This document shows positions 1 to 13,461 of a stretch of DNA of 64,000 bases, piece after piece. The stretch lies in contig JAMWFC010000043.1 in the NCBI GenBank assembly GCA_027475525.1, forward strand, positions 1-64,000, given 5' to 3'. The translations under genes were made by a program, and so were the position numbers. Within the stretch, counting starts at the first letter, position 1, and the number at the start of each line of letters is the position of its first letter. The stretch comes from Macrolepiota albuminosa (taxonomy: Eukaryota > Basidiomycota > Agaricomycetes > Agaricales > Agaricaceae). The notes below the pieces were generated by a model. It saw nothing but the letters and a program-made list of their open reading frames with translations, did not search any database and had not been told where the DNA came from.

Positions 1-834
1 AGCCTCTATTATCTTTCGCTATTATGGGTCAAGTGAGAACCTGTTGCAGACTGGCATAAAACGTGCTTGTGAACCAACTCTGTCTTTCTTTGTTTTTGTG
101 GTTCTATTAGCTCCCAGACATGTCTACATAGTTAGCTTCTGGTCGCCAGGAGGAAAGTTTTTACTCATAGATGTGCGTGTTGTTGGGATTGTCAGCCCAC
201 CGCAGGGAAATACACTTAAGCACGCGGTGTGGGACTCGGGGTGCTTATCTGTTTCTGCCCGGAGGGCAATCTGCCCCATACCCACTGAAACCCTGCTCGC
301 TGATTTCCACGCTTTGTGTGATTTGTCGGTTCCGTCCTGGAGGATATTAAGCCAGGTTTCCGCGACTAGTCTTTCATCAAGAGCCTTTATTCCATACAAT
401 ATATTGTTGGACGCCAGGCAGTCTATTTTTGTTCTTATTATTTTGCCAAAGAATATCATTCCCTGCACACAGTGTTTTATACTATATATTATTTTATGAG
501 TCGGGGATGGCGCATGCACCGCTACGATGCTTATTACAGGTTGAGCTATGGAGTGATCCTCACTTGCGATTTGAGTTCGGCAAAGCATGGCTTCTATTCT
601 CTATCAATCCTATTGGACAAGGGAGAACCTGTCCATAGCCAACTCAGATATCGCAGACTGGCATAAAACGCGCTTGTTGAACCAAGTATAAATTGTATCT
701 ATTTAAATCATTGAACCAACGTTAACCACGCTTGTCCTTTTTTGGTTACGTTGGTTATGTCTAGCACGTTGAATATGAACGTTTGAACCCTCAGTGACGA
801 ATACTTCCATAACTGCTTTAGCCACCTTTAGTCG
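1..834. repeat. Upstream flank with two copies of the kinase-array 3' repeat
   Basis: No gene is supported here. Positions 1-80 and about 565-680 both match the 3' flank that follows every kinase-like copy (shared words such as GAACCTGT and ACTGGCATAAAA), so a further array member probably lay to the left and its coding part is outside the window or lost. The DNA between them (about 85-560) has open frames on both strands but no recognisable protein. Positions 700-834 are the promoter side of the first kinase-like copy and resemble the 5' flanks of copies 2-4. Confidence 0.55.
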
Positions 835-1981
835 ATGTCACTTTCACTCAAATTCTCTTCCAACACCCTATCGCCGTTTCCAGAGGGAGTAGCTTCCAAT
901 GAGGTTACTTTCCATCAAATCAGATCCGTCAAGCTCATGCAACCAGGCGTTGTTGTCACCATCGATGTGACTGAAAGCATCCACGGATACTTTCCAGCTG
1001 ACGAGTACTATTTCATGGGAATAATCATTCTGCCCAATGAGCCTTCCTCTCGTAATGTTGTCGTCAAGATACTCTGGGGTAGCGATGAAGAGTCTTATTC
1101 TGAAACATTCCAGAGTTACAACCAAGAAGCGAAATTCTATCAAGACCATTTATGCAAAAACAAATCTCTCTATGGAAAAGGAATTCCAAAAAACTATGGG
1201 TTGTATGAAACCAAGGTCTACTGCAAACTATATGACACACTTATTGATTGTGCTTGTATGGTATATCAATACTGCGGTTCAAGCGAAAACCTGCAATGGT
1301 CGACAGGTAGTGGTCTTTCAGACTTCGGGTAAGTAGTTTTTTTTTTCAATCCTGTTGTTCAAATCTTTACGTAACTTTTAATCCAAGTGTTCGGGCTTTC
1401 AAGCTTTTGCTGGAAATGCACAAGAGTGGCGTTTTCCACAATGATTTCGATCTTGATAGAAATATCACATGCCTCGATGACAAACCGTTCATTGTGGATT
1501 TTTATCAAGCATGCGACCATGATTGCCCAGACAAGGAATTCGAGTATCCTGCCCGGCTCTTTGATATGAAACCATATACATTAGAGTGCAGTGAATTACG
1601 TGACTCCTTCAAAAGATTGCGGCGCCACGTGGCACCTCGTAAGTCTGGTCTTCAAGTTGTCGTTGCACAACTAACTTACGCTTGAAAGTTTATTTTCACT
1701 GGTATGGATATGACGTAAGGTATCGTCGAGTGAAATCTCTTGATTCCATCTTTCAACACAAACGAAGGACGACTTTTCGTATGGATGCCACAGTTGAGGA
1801 ACAGTGGGAATATGCGGTGAAGGTGTGGAAATTTCTCTGTGCTAATTGGGCTTCCTATTATACCGAAAAGGCACCAGAAGTGGGTGACACGTCTTTTGAG
1901 GCCTATAAGGCAAGATGTGGCGAAGAGATCATCTACGATGATGATAAATATGAATACAATCTTGTTGACAAATCAAAGTAG
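835..1981 (+). CDS. Kinase-like protein, array copy 1
   Basis: Three exons (835-1328, 1388-1638, 1689-1981) joined by two GT-AG introns give a 345-residue protein. Visible kinase-fold signatures are a beta3 lysine (VVVKIL, K78), an alphaC glutamate (QEAKFY, E98), a catalytic-loop HND (182-184) followed by N190, and a DF dipeptide (VDFYQA, D202) where the DFG glycine is replaced. The Asn sits one residue further from the Asp than in classical kinases and there is no glycine-rich loop. It resembles the large, poorly characterised set of basidiomycete kinase-like proteins; whether it has phosphotransferase activity is unclear. The start is the first ATG, conserved in all four copies. No signal peptide or membrane segment is seen. 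Copies 2, 3 and 4 share the same exon phases. Confidence 0.82.
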
Positions 1982-3023
1982 TTAGAAACATGAACGATTG
2001 CTATGAAGCATTCTCACTTGAGATTTGAGTTCAGCGAAGCGTGGCTTTTATTCCCTTTCACCATAGCCAACTCAGATATCGCAGACTGGCATAAAACGTG
2101 CTTGTGAACCAATTTTACAATTTTTCCTGACAATGTCCGTCCCCCACTCGAATCCTTGGAAATCCGAGAGACTTCACCTTTCATCAGAGAATACAGTGTA
2201 GTAACCTTTCCTTTTCTTCATTCCATTTAACGTGCACAAGCATGCGGAACCTGTTCTGCATGGCACATCAACGGGTAATCTAAACTACAAGAGCTATGTG
2301 AGTCCTCGCCACCCTGCATATGCGAAGAATGAGCAGCCTGGTGTGTCCCGGCACTGTTTTCAGCCACCCTCCCCTGTTAGTCCTGAGGTGGTGACATTGT
2401 TCACGTTCTGCGGTGTAGGGTACGACAAAAGCTCGCAGGGCGAGCGTGGTCAAGACAAGCATCTGTAGAGGGTCAGTCGTTGGTCAAGGGAGTGCCTATG
2501 GCCGTTAGTAGAAATTATGTAATGCATTACTAGTCTCGGAGCTGTAAGGCAATGCGCACGAGGTGGATGTGGCGTAATGCGAGCAGACGATCATCGATCA
2601 ACGGACTTGACCGTGAAACCTTGACAGTGGGGGCAGACTGGTGATTCTACTCTGCGAATTTGGAATAGGTGTGGATTGAGCAGAACGTGGCCCATGCGCA
2701 GTTGAATGACAATGACAGAGGTCTCTGAAAAGTTATCTTTGGAAGGCAGGGAGCTATCCAACGTGCGCGTGGAGTGGAACCAGGGGGAGTTCTTCCACCT
2801 CCTCTTCCAGAACATCTGCGTTGTGACCAAGTCAGCTTGCCTCTTCTTTGTTGTCCACCATCGGAATAGCATAAGCAGGGGGTGGTGGTTACCTCGAACA
2901 ACATTGATTGGATTGATTGGACCAACCGTGGTTTATTCATCCTGCTTTGGTTATGTAACTCTGGCACGTGGGATATAAACAGATCCTCAACACAAAAGTA
3001 CTTGGCTTTAGCCACTTTAGTCG
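1982..3023. repeat. Spacer 1 of the kinase array
   Basis: This 1.0-kb spacer holds the shared 3' flank (about 2020-2230), a block at 2232-2470 repeated at 4310-4540, a LINE remnant (2591-2872, minus strand) and the promoter side of copy 2. The 2232-2470 block contains a short open frame whose equivalent in the second spacer is broken, so it is likely a dead fragment of unknown origin. Just before copy 2 there is an E-box CACGTG followed by GATATAAACAG, a TATA-like sequence also present before copy 3. Confidence 0.6.
2591..2872 (-). pseudogene. LINE (non-LTR retrotransposon) 3' ORF fragment
   Basis: A 93-residue minus-strand frame matches the tail of non-LTR retrotransposon pol proteins downstream of RT/RNase H. 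It has the order DSSLPS, then QLRMGHVLLNPHL, then CPHC, which is the start of the terminal Cys/His knuckle, and then a stop before the expected His/Cys partners. The 5' part (RT and endonuclease) is absent. A shorter and more decayed version occurs in the second spacer near 4,660-4,730, so the fragment was duplicated together with the kinase array. It is a passenger, not a functional gene. Confidence 0.6.
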
Positions 3024-4165
3024 ATGTCACTTTCACTCAAATTCTCTTCCAGAACCCTATCGCCGTTTCCAGAGGGAGTAGCTTCCGATGAGGTTACTTT
3101 CCATCAAAGCAGATCTGTCAAACTCATGCAACCAGGCGTTGTTGTCACCATCGATGTGACTGAAAGCATCCATGGATACTTCCTAGCTGACGAGTACTAT
3201 TTCATGGGAACAATCGTTCTGCCCAATGAGCCTTCCCCTCGTGATGTTGTCGTCAAGATACTGTGGGGTAGCGATGAAGAGTCTTATTCTGAAACATTCC
3301 AGAGTTACAACCAAGAAGCGAAATTCTATCAAGACCATTTATGCAAAAACAAATCTCTCTATGGAAAAGGAATTCCAAAAAACTATGGGTTGTATGAAAC
3401 CAAGGTCTACTGGAAACTATATGACACACTTATTGATTGTGCTTGTATGGTATATCAATACCCTGGTTCAAGCGAAAACCTGCAATGGTCGACAGGTAGT
3501 GGTCTTTCGGACTTCAGGTAAGTAAATTTTTCGCTCCTGTCGTTAAAATCTTGACGTAACTTTTAATTCAAGTGTTCAGGCTGTCAAGCTTTTACTGGAA
3601 ATGCATAAGGGCGGCATTAGACACAATGATCTCAGTCTTGATAGAAATATCACATGCCTCGATGATAAACCGTTCTTCGTGGATTTTTCTCAAGCACGCT
3701 ACCATAATTGCCCAGAGAAGGAATTCGAGTACCCTGCCCGGCTCTTTGATGTGGACGAAGATACCTTGAGGTGCGGTGAATTATGTGATTTCCTCGCAGA
3801 ATTGCGGTACCGCGTGGCACCTAGTAAGTCTTGTTTGAAGTTTGCCATGCACAACTAGTTGACACTTGAAAGTTGACTTCCACTGGTATGGATATGACAT
3901 AAGTTATGACAGGGTGGAATCTCTTGACAGCATCTTCCAACACAAACGAAGGTCGACTTTTGCTAGGGGAGCCACAGTTGAGGAACAGTGGGAATATGCG
4001 GTGAAGGTCTGGAAATTTCTCTGTGCTAATTGGTCTTCATATCATACCGGAAAGGCCCCAGAAGTGGGCGATACGTCTTTTGAGGCCTATAAGGCAAGAT
4101 GTGGCGAAGCATGGCTTCTATTTCTCTTTAACCTTAGCCAACTCAGATATCGTAGACTGGCATAA
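3024..4165 (+). CDS. Kinase-like protein, array copy 2 (altered C-terminus)
   Basis: Exons 3024-3517, 3573-3823 and 3873-4165 have the same lengths and phases as copy 1, except that the last exon ends differently. Kinase-fold features are kept: beta3 VVVKIL, alphaC QEAKFY, HND in the catalytic loop and VDFSQA at the DFG position. After GEVGDT-like sequence the frame enters what is 3' flank in copy 1, because 114 bp between two GCGAAG words have been deleted, removing the ancestral stop and adding a new tail that ends at 4165. The protein is again 345 residues. There is no frameshift or premature stop, so the gene could still be expressed. Function unknown beyond the kinase-like fold. Confidence 0.8.
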
Positions 4166-4868
4166 AACGTGCTTGTGAACCAATTTTACAATTTTTCCTG
4201 ACAATGTCTGTCCTACCTATTCGAATCCTTGTCAATCTGAGAGACGTCACCCTTCGTTAGAGGATACAGTGTAATAACTTTTCCTTTTTGTTCTTTCTAT
4301 TCAACGTGCACGAGCATGTGGAAACTATTCTGCACGGCATATCAACAGGTAATCTTAGCTACGAGAGCTATGAGAGTCCTCGCCACCCCGCATATGTGGA
4401 GAATGAGCGGCCTGGTGTGTCCCGGTGCTATTTTCGGCTATCCTCCCCTGTTAGGTCCTGAGGTGGTAACATTGTTCACGTTCTGGTGCAGGGTACGACA
4501 AAGCTCGCAGGATGAGCATGATCGAGGCAAGCATCTGTAGAGGTCAGTAGTTGGTCGAGGGAGTGCCCATGGCCATTAGTAGAAATGATGTAATGTATAA
4601 TTAGTGAGCTGTAAGGCAATGCGCATGATGTGGATGTGGCATAATGCGGGCAGACGAGGTAATCTTTGGGAGGGAGCTATCTATCGTGCACCTGGAGTGG
4701 AACCAGGGGGAGTTCTTCCACCCGACTTCTGACTGGGGATCAGGCCTCAGGCCTCAGGTGCAAAGTACTGATATCTTGGACTATACTGTGATTTATTTGT
4801 CCTGCTTTGGTTATGTAAATCTAGCACATGGAATATAAACAGACACGAAACAATAGCCACTTTAGTCG
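4166..4868. repeat. Spacer 2 of the kinase array
   Basis: A shortened version of spacer 1. It contains the shared 3' flank (4166-4310), the second copy of the unidentified block (4310-4540), a decayed LINE remnant (about 4660-4730, minus strand) and a TATA-like AATATAAACAG about 40 bp before the copy 3 start. No intact gene is seen. Confidence 0.6.
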
Positions 4869-5987
4869 ATGTCCCTCTCACTCAAATTCTCTTCCAATGC
4901 CCCATCACCATTCCCAAATGGCGTAGCTTCCAACGAGGTTACTTTCCATCAAAGCAGCTCCGTCAAGCTCATGCAACCAGGCGTTGTTGCCATCATTGAT
5001 GTGACTGAAAGCATCCACGGATACTTCCAGTACGATGACGATGAATATCATTTCATGGGAAGGATCGTGCTGCCCAATGAGCCTTCCCCTCATGACGTTA
5101 TCATCAAGATACTCTGGGGTAGCGATAGAGAGTCTTATCCTGAAACATTCCAGAATTACAAACAAGAAGCAAAATTATATCAAGACCACTTATGCAGAAA
5201 CGAATCCCTCTATGGAAAAGGAGTCCCAAGAAACTATGGATTGTATGAAACCAAGCTCTATTGGAAATTATATGACCTATTTGTCGATTGTGCTTGTATG
5301 GTATATCAATACCCTGGTTCAAGCAAAAACCTGCAATGGTCGACCGGTAGTGGCCTTTCGGACTTCGGGTAAGTAAATTTCGCTCCCGTCGTTAAAATCT
5401 TGACGTAACTTATAATTCAAGTGTTCAGGCTGTCAAGCTTTTACTGGAAATGCATAAGGGCGGCATTAGACACAATGATCTCAGTCTTGATAGAAATATC
5501 ACATGCCTCGATGATAAACCGTTCTTCGTGGATTTTTCTCAAGCACGCTACCATAATTGCCCAGAGAAGGAATTCGAGTACCCTGCTCGCCTCTTTGATG
5601 TGAACGAAAATACCTTGAGGTGCGGTGAATTATGTGATTTCCTCGCAGAATTGCGGTACCACGTGGCACCGAGTAAGTCTCGTTTGAAGTTTGCCGTGCA
5701 CAACTAGCTGACACTTGGAAGATAAATTCCATTGGTATGGATATGATGTAAAGTATCGTCGAGTGGAATCTCTTGATGGCATCTTTCAACACAAACGAAG
5801 GTCGACTTTTGCTAGGAGAGCCACAGTTGAGCAACAGTGGGAATATGCGGTGAATGTGTGGAAATTTCTCTGCTCTAATTGGTCTTCATATCATACCGGG
5901 AAGGCCCCAGAAGTGGGCGATACGTCTTTTGAGGCCTATCGGGCAAGATCAAATACGAATATTGCCTTGTTGACGACGGGAGAGTAG
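4869..5987 (+). CDS. Kinase-like protein, array copy 3
   Basis: Exons 4869-5368, 5422-5672 and 5722-5987 encode 338 residues. Two extra codons in exon 1 (an added acidic Asp/Glu stretch near residue 55) and a shorter last exon distinguish it from copies 1 and 2 and link it to the inverted copy 4, which has the same exon sizes (500, 251, 266 nt). The beta3 lysine (VIIKIL), alphaC glutamate (QEAKLY), HND catalytic loop and VDFSQA are all present. Exon 2 is nearly identical to that of copy 2, suggesting recent exchange between neighbours. Kinase-like fold; substrate unknown. Confidence 0.82.
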
Positions 5988-6462
5988 TTAGAAATATGAA
6001 GTGACCTAACTTGCGGCGTTGCATGCGTGCATGATTTGAGTTCGGCAAACCATGGCTTCTACTATCTTTTGATACTATGGATCAAGCGAGAACCTGTCGC
6101 CGACTGGCATAAAAAAACCAATGTTCTTACTCAAGTTTTCTGACAATGTTTGTCCTCTCCATTCAAACGCTGAAAATCCGAGAGACGTCATCTTTCATCA
6201 GAGGATATAGTAACCATTCCTTTCGTGTGCCGCAATTTTATCCATCATCTAAGTAATAGAGATTGATGCTCCTAGTCCCCTCACCGCCAAACCAAAGTCC
6301 TCTTGCCAGTCTTATCATGATGGACTCATGGTATCTCATCAGAGGATACAGTGTAGAGGTTGAACGTTGAGACCTTTCCCTTTATTAAGTCGCCGTATTA
6401 AGCAGCTCTCGTGAAAACACATTTCATTATAAAATTTCTGGTCTTTGTTGTATGTCTCTTGT
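5988..6462. repeat. 3' flank of copy 3, left arm of an inverted repeat
   Basis: This non-coding stretch is repeated in reverse complement at about 13,610-14,033, next to kinase copy 4. Shared words include CATGCGTGCATGATTTGAG, GAGAACCTGTCGCCGACTGG and TTGATGCTCCTAGTCCCCTC. With copies 3 and 4 it forms inverted arms of roughly 1.5 kb around the single-copy island. Confidence 0.75.
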
Positions 6463-7559
6463 CTACAACTTGTGAGACTTGTAGCACAGGCAATTATCAG
6501 CCACAAATGCAGCAATCTCCTGAACCATTCTTTCTGTGCACTCGTGACCAACACCCTCGTACACAATCACTTTCTTCAAACCGTTTGCTCCAACACTCAG
6601 CCTCTGTGTCACGAATTCCTCGCTTGCCGTCCATGGGACGAGGGTATCATCGGCACCTGACAGGACTAAGACTTTCTTCCCGAGGAAAGGGTTTGTTACG
6701 CCTTGGACCAAGGAAGCTGGATCCATTTTCGCCACAAGGTCCTTCAGGTCTTTGGGATAGTACTTCCCCTTTAGGTCGACATCATTTTGCTTTGCGCGGT
6801 AAGCAATGAGTTTGCTGTAATCGGGGCATCCAATAATTGGAATACCAGTAGTGACACGATCATCTGTGAATATATTGAGGGTTTGATACTTTTGTGAACT
6901 CGGACGCTGTACCTGTAGCAAGACTTATCCAGGTTGCGTGCCCACCAAGGCTAATGCCTGCGACGGCCCATTCCACTATGGGATGAGACCCATCGTCGGG
7001 GTACAGGATAGACGGGAGGAAATCAATCAAGAGGGAAACGTCTCTCGCAGTACCAGCTGAAGGGATTAGAATCTGAAAATCACTTTTGTAGGCATCAGAA
7101 GGTGAATGACATACTTTGTATGGCATACATATCGACACTGAGAAAATGTTTGAGAAGAAGAAAGGAAAGGGCACTGAACGACTGACGCATGGCGTTCATT
7201 ATGTTTCGAGGATGTCTTGTCTTTTGACCAAGCATCATTACTCTTGCGTTCAACGAGCCGTTCACCATGATTCCTTTGGTCCTGTGGAAGATGAAGTTAA
7301 CGATATAAAGCCCTCCTTACATTTAATCGAGCGGGAGGCTCACGAAGGTGATAACGAGGAGGCTGCGAGCCTTGCCTATGTTCTGAGTACGTTCGATCAA
7401 CGATCGCGCGATTGGATCGACCCTTTCCGCTGAGTCGTACCTCCCATGGAGTAAGAAAAGTACAACAACTTCCTTGCGCTCTGCGATGATCGCCGATGAG
7501 GCAGAATAGACGTTGACTTTGAGCCCCGCGATGACTTGAGTCTCCTTAGCAAGCGGCAT
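6463..7559 (-). CDS. Alpha/beta hydrolase (serine esterase or peptidase-like)
   Basis: Five exons on the minus strand (7559-7344, 7281-7187, 7137-7115, 7056-6913, 6863-6463) give 292 residues in one frame. It begins at the Met of MPLAKETQ. Features in order are a beta-strand plus oxyanion region (LFLLHGR), ITFDQRNHGERL, the nucleophile elbow GISLGGH (Ser147), IPIIGCPDY, a catalytic Asp in SGADDTLVPW (about 231-232) and a catalytic His in GVGHECT (His266). All catalytic triad members are therefore present. There is no signal peptide, so a cytosolic role is likely. The third exon is only 23 nt and is needed to join ERHA to TGTARDV in frame. The substrate cannot be told from sequence. Confidence 0.8.
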
Positions 7560-8053
7560 GATGGTCAAAAATAAGTTGTTCCTGTAAATATCCCATGAGA
7601 GGAACAGGCTGTTCAACTAAGCGTTTGTGGGAAAGCGCTTATGTGTGAATCTCCCAAAGGACCATGAAGTACAGATTCTGAAATTGAAGAGATCGATTTA
7701 ATCTTACAAAACAAGCAGAACAAAAGATTGTATTACTAATAAAACGAGTAGAACGAGTAGAACAGAGAATATGATATCAGAATTAACAAGCTCAACAGAG
7801 CATATATGAGAACAAGAAGAGACGGTGAGGCAAAAAAGGGCCGTGAGTCCCGAGCTAGGGAGGGATGATATCGGTCGGTCTCGTGTCTACACGTCTACAA
7901 ATCTATGTCAAAACAGTCCCCTGCGAGGGTGATGTAAAACGATGCATAGTAACCGAAGATGGTGGCGATGTGTGTCGATGAAAAGAAGCGATGAAGGTCG
8001 GGTGGCGCAAAGGAACGATATGTAGATGAGAAGGGGCGAAAAGAGGAGTCGAT
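7560..8053. other. Intergenic: hydrolase promoter side and DBP2 3' region
   Basis: The minus-strand hydrolase starts at 7559 and the DBP2 stop is at 8054-8056, so these 494 bp contain the hydrolase promoter and the DBP2 3' UTR. An A-rich stretch near 7,680-7,800 is the only compositional feature. No ORF or RNA gene is recognisable. Confidence 0.6.
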
Positions 8054-10774
<2,721 letters not shown>

Positions 10775-11164
10775 TTTATTTTATGTATATATGTAGGAGG
10801 TGAGGGCGTGGTGAGTGCAAGAAACCAAGGTTGGCGGAGTAGAAAATTTACCAAACAAAGGCTTGCCGCGCTGCATAGCATGCACAAACACTGCACTGCC
10901 ACTCACTCGATCAGTCCGGACCCGTTATATCATTGACATAAGTATACGAAAGCCTGCATCTAGGAAATTACAATAGGCCTAAATAGAAAGGGTATCTGTA
11001 GATGGATGCTGGGTAAATAAGTAGAAATGGGCAGTGTTCATGAGCGTAAGTCGGCGTGAAGTGGGGAAAGCCTTCAATGATCGGGCGCCGACATTGGAGA
11101 TGAGTCAGGGTCGCTGAAGGAGTATTGCATGGCTCACATAGAATGTAAAAGGGGTCACCTGGGG
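10775..11164. other. Intergenic: DBP2 promoter and Ras-like gene 3' region
   Basis: These 390 bp lie between the DBP2 start (10774) and the Ras-like stop (11165), both on the minus strand. The region should hold the DBP2 promoter and 5' UTR and the Ras 3' UTR. No additional gene is evident. Confidence 0.6.
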
Positions 11165-12082
11165 CTACATGATAATGCAATGTGGTTTCTTCCTCGGCCT
11201 CGTGATCTCTGGGGGGTATTTCTGGCGCATCTGCTTTACTAGGTCCTCAAAGACGTCCGTTATGTACCAATTCTTCTTGGCAGAGGTCTCGTAGAACGGG
11301 AGGGCCCAACGGCTTGCAAGGGTGGATATTGTTGTGTGCTGGACCTCCCGCTCACTGACGAGATCAAGCTTGGTACCTACGACGACAATTGGTACGTCCT
11401 GGAAGTATCATCAGTAAGTAGAAGGTGACAAATCGTTGTAAGGAATTGACTCGATCTTCGCCTTTGATTCGGTATATTTGCTTCCGCAGATTGTCGACTT
11501 CTCGTAGACTGGTCTCGTTCGTTAAACTAAAAGTAACATGAGATATACTTGTCATGCATGAGCTGACGCACTAGCCTGAAAACGAGCACAAAGCCCCGCC
11601 CCGACTGTAACTGTAGATGAGAGAGTGGCACGTAGCGCGAGGGATTAAAACGTACCTTAATATACACCTCATTGAGCGACGTAAATTGTTCGGCTCCTGC
11701 GGTATCCAGAACTTCGAGCTGCCAGGCAAACGTGTCAGACGTCGGGTGCTGGGACCTAGTCAAGAATGAGACATACCGACGATAGTTGCCCGTCGACAGT
11801 AATCGTTCTCCGGTACTCCTCTGCCATTTGTCGGTAAGCTAAAATAGGACCTGCGCAGAAACTATACCTTCTATTGTGGGGTCATAATTCTCCACAAAGA
11901 CGTCCTTGATGAAACGGACTGCGCCAAGTGTTAGCTTCGAAGCTTCTTGGAAGTTAAGGACGGATTTACCTGTGAGTGCTGACTTGCCGACACCTCCAGC
12001 TGAGCATGATACAAGGTCAATGAGGTCAGCTGTGATGGGACGGGCACAAACCTCCAAGGACGACAATGTTGAACTGCTTCAT
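11165..12082 (-). CDS. Ras/Rap-type small GTPase with CAAX box
   Basis: Eight exons (12082-12052, 11999-11970, 11918-11868, 11820-11777, 11718-11656, 11604-11576, 11526-11451, 11398-11165) encode 185 residues. The P-loop is GAGGVGKS (10-17), switch I is YDPTIEEEYR (32-41), G3 is DTAGAEQF (57-64), G4 is VGTKLDL and G5 is ETSAK. The C-terminus is basic and ends in CIIM, a CAAX box fitting farnesylation and membrane anchoring. Position 61 is Ala rather than Gln, as in Rap/Rsr1-like proteins that also lack Gln61, and the G4 Asn is Thr. The intron after VFS uses a GC donor (AG|GCTAGT) and is required to keep the frame. It is divergent from the cyclophilin gene, whose start is 130 bp away. Likely a signalling or polarity GTPase; exact orthology uncertain. 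Confidence 0.9.
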
Positions 12083-12212
12083 GGCGATTGATGGAGGGAG
12101 AGTGGGGAAACAGGATAGCTGTCTGCCCGTGAGAGCCAACACCGTCTTTGACGCGGGTGCACGCCTGATCGTGACAGTACAATAATAACTTAGTAGCCGA
12201 CGTTCATCATCC
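12083..12212. promoter_or_regulatory. Divergent promoter between Ras-like GTPase and cyclophilin
   Basis: Only 130 bp separate the two start codons, so both genes must share this stretch for core promoter and 5' UTR. No TATA box is obvious. The inference rests on geometry only. Confidence 0.6.
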
Positions 12213-13461
12213 ATGGTCCATCCAAGGACCTTTTTTGACTTCACTGTCGACAGTCAACCACTTGGAAGGTCAGTTTCTTCCTTTTTTTATATATCCTATT
12301 CTCAAGCCAGTAAAGAGTGATATTTGAACTCTTTGATGACACCGCACCCAAAACTGCAGAAAAGTAGGTTGGCTAGTCGTATATCTGCTCAGGCCATGAA
12401 TCCTTGTAGTTTTCGTGCGCTGTGTACAGGTGAACGAGGAATTTCGCCGTCAAGCCAACACCCTCTGTACTATAAGAACAGTACCGTTCACCGGTCGATA
12501 CAGGATTTCATGATCCAAGGGGGAGGTACGACTACTACTCTTTCACACGTGTTCAGCAAGCATTAACAACACACAGATTTTACCAAGTTCAATGGTACCG
12601 GTGGCGAGTCCATCTATGGCGGTTCCTTTGCAGACGAAGACCTCGAGCGACCATTGGACGCAGAGGCTCTTTTATGTATGGCAAACAAGGGCCCAAATAC
12701 CAACAACTCGCAGTTCTTTATCACACTGCGCCAGTGTCCGCATTTAAACGGTACATTTCTCTCTTCTTTGCCCTATTGCTGCATCATTGACCTCCGTTTA
12801 AACAGGCAAGCATGTCGTGTTCGGTCGCGTTCTTCGCGGATTCGACATTGTGCAGAAAATTTCAACGATGCCTGTTGATGAGAAGAGCCGTCCACTAACA
12901 CCTGTGGTCATCTCAAATTGCGGAGAGCTCGAGTTGCGCAAGCCTTCAGGTGCGTCAATTGGCAATCTTGTCTCTTAATTTTTGGAGTCATCTACGTTCA
13001 TCCCACGGTTAGTCAACCCAGCAGAAGAACGCTCCAAGTTGGAAAAACGATCTCATAGACGGTCGAGGTCCCGTTCCGAATCTCGTAGTCCCAGTCCGGA
13101 GAGACGACGCCACCGCAAGAAGAAAAAGTCGAGACGCAAGGATTCACGCTCGCCTGAGCAGCAATCTCCTTCAAAGCCTGATGCGCCGAGGGAAGAGACA
13201 GAGGAGGAGTATGATGCGAGGTTGGAACGTGAAGAGAAAGAGAGGTTGGAAGAATCGAGGAAGAAGGAGCTGCAGAAGATCAAGGAGAAGTACGAGAAGG
13301 AGTTGGCGAGTAATAGCGGGGGTGTGAGGTTCAAGGGTGCGTCCTTATTCTTCGCTTAGTGTTTGGCAGCATGCTGATGGTTTTTTCAACTGACTCAAGG
13401 GAGAGGAAGGATGAAGTTTTTGGATCCGGAGTTCGTGCGACGATACCAGGATTCGCGATGA
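12213..13461 (+). CDS. Cyclophilin-type peptidyl-prolyl isomerase with RS-rich tail
   Basis: Seven exons (12213-12268, 12316-12363, 12410-12525, 12577-12750, 12806-12949, 13013-13336, 13400-13461) encode 307 residues. The N-terminal cyclophilin domain (about 1-175) shows [15 protein letters not shown], the catalytic-site string [33 protein letters not shown] and [12 protein letters not shown]. The Trp that contacts cyclosporin in CypA is His, as in SR-cyclophilins such as human PPIG. After residue 180 there is a run of RS, RR and acidic/Lys-rich coiled-coil sequence ending in FVRRYQDSR. This architecture points to a nuclear protein associated with splicing factors. The second intron acceptor is TAAAG rather than the upstream CCAG, which would break the frame. 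Confidence 0.9.

Noticed and set aside
124..588. Minus-strand open frame of 154 codons
   Set aside because: No recognisable domain, no introns or homologous copy in the window, and it crosses sequence shared with the kinase-array 3' flank.
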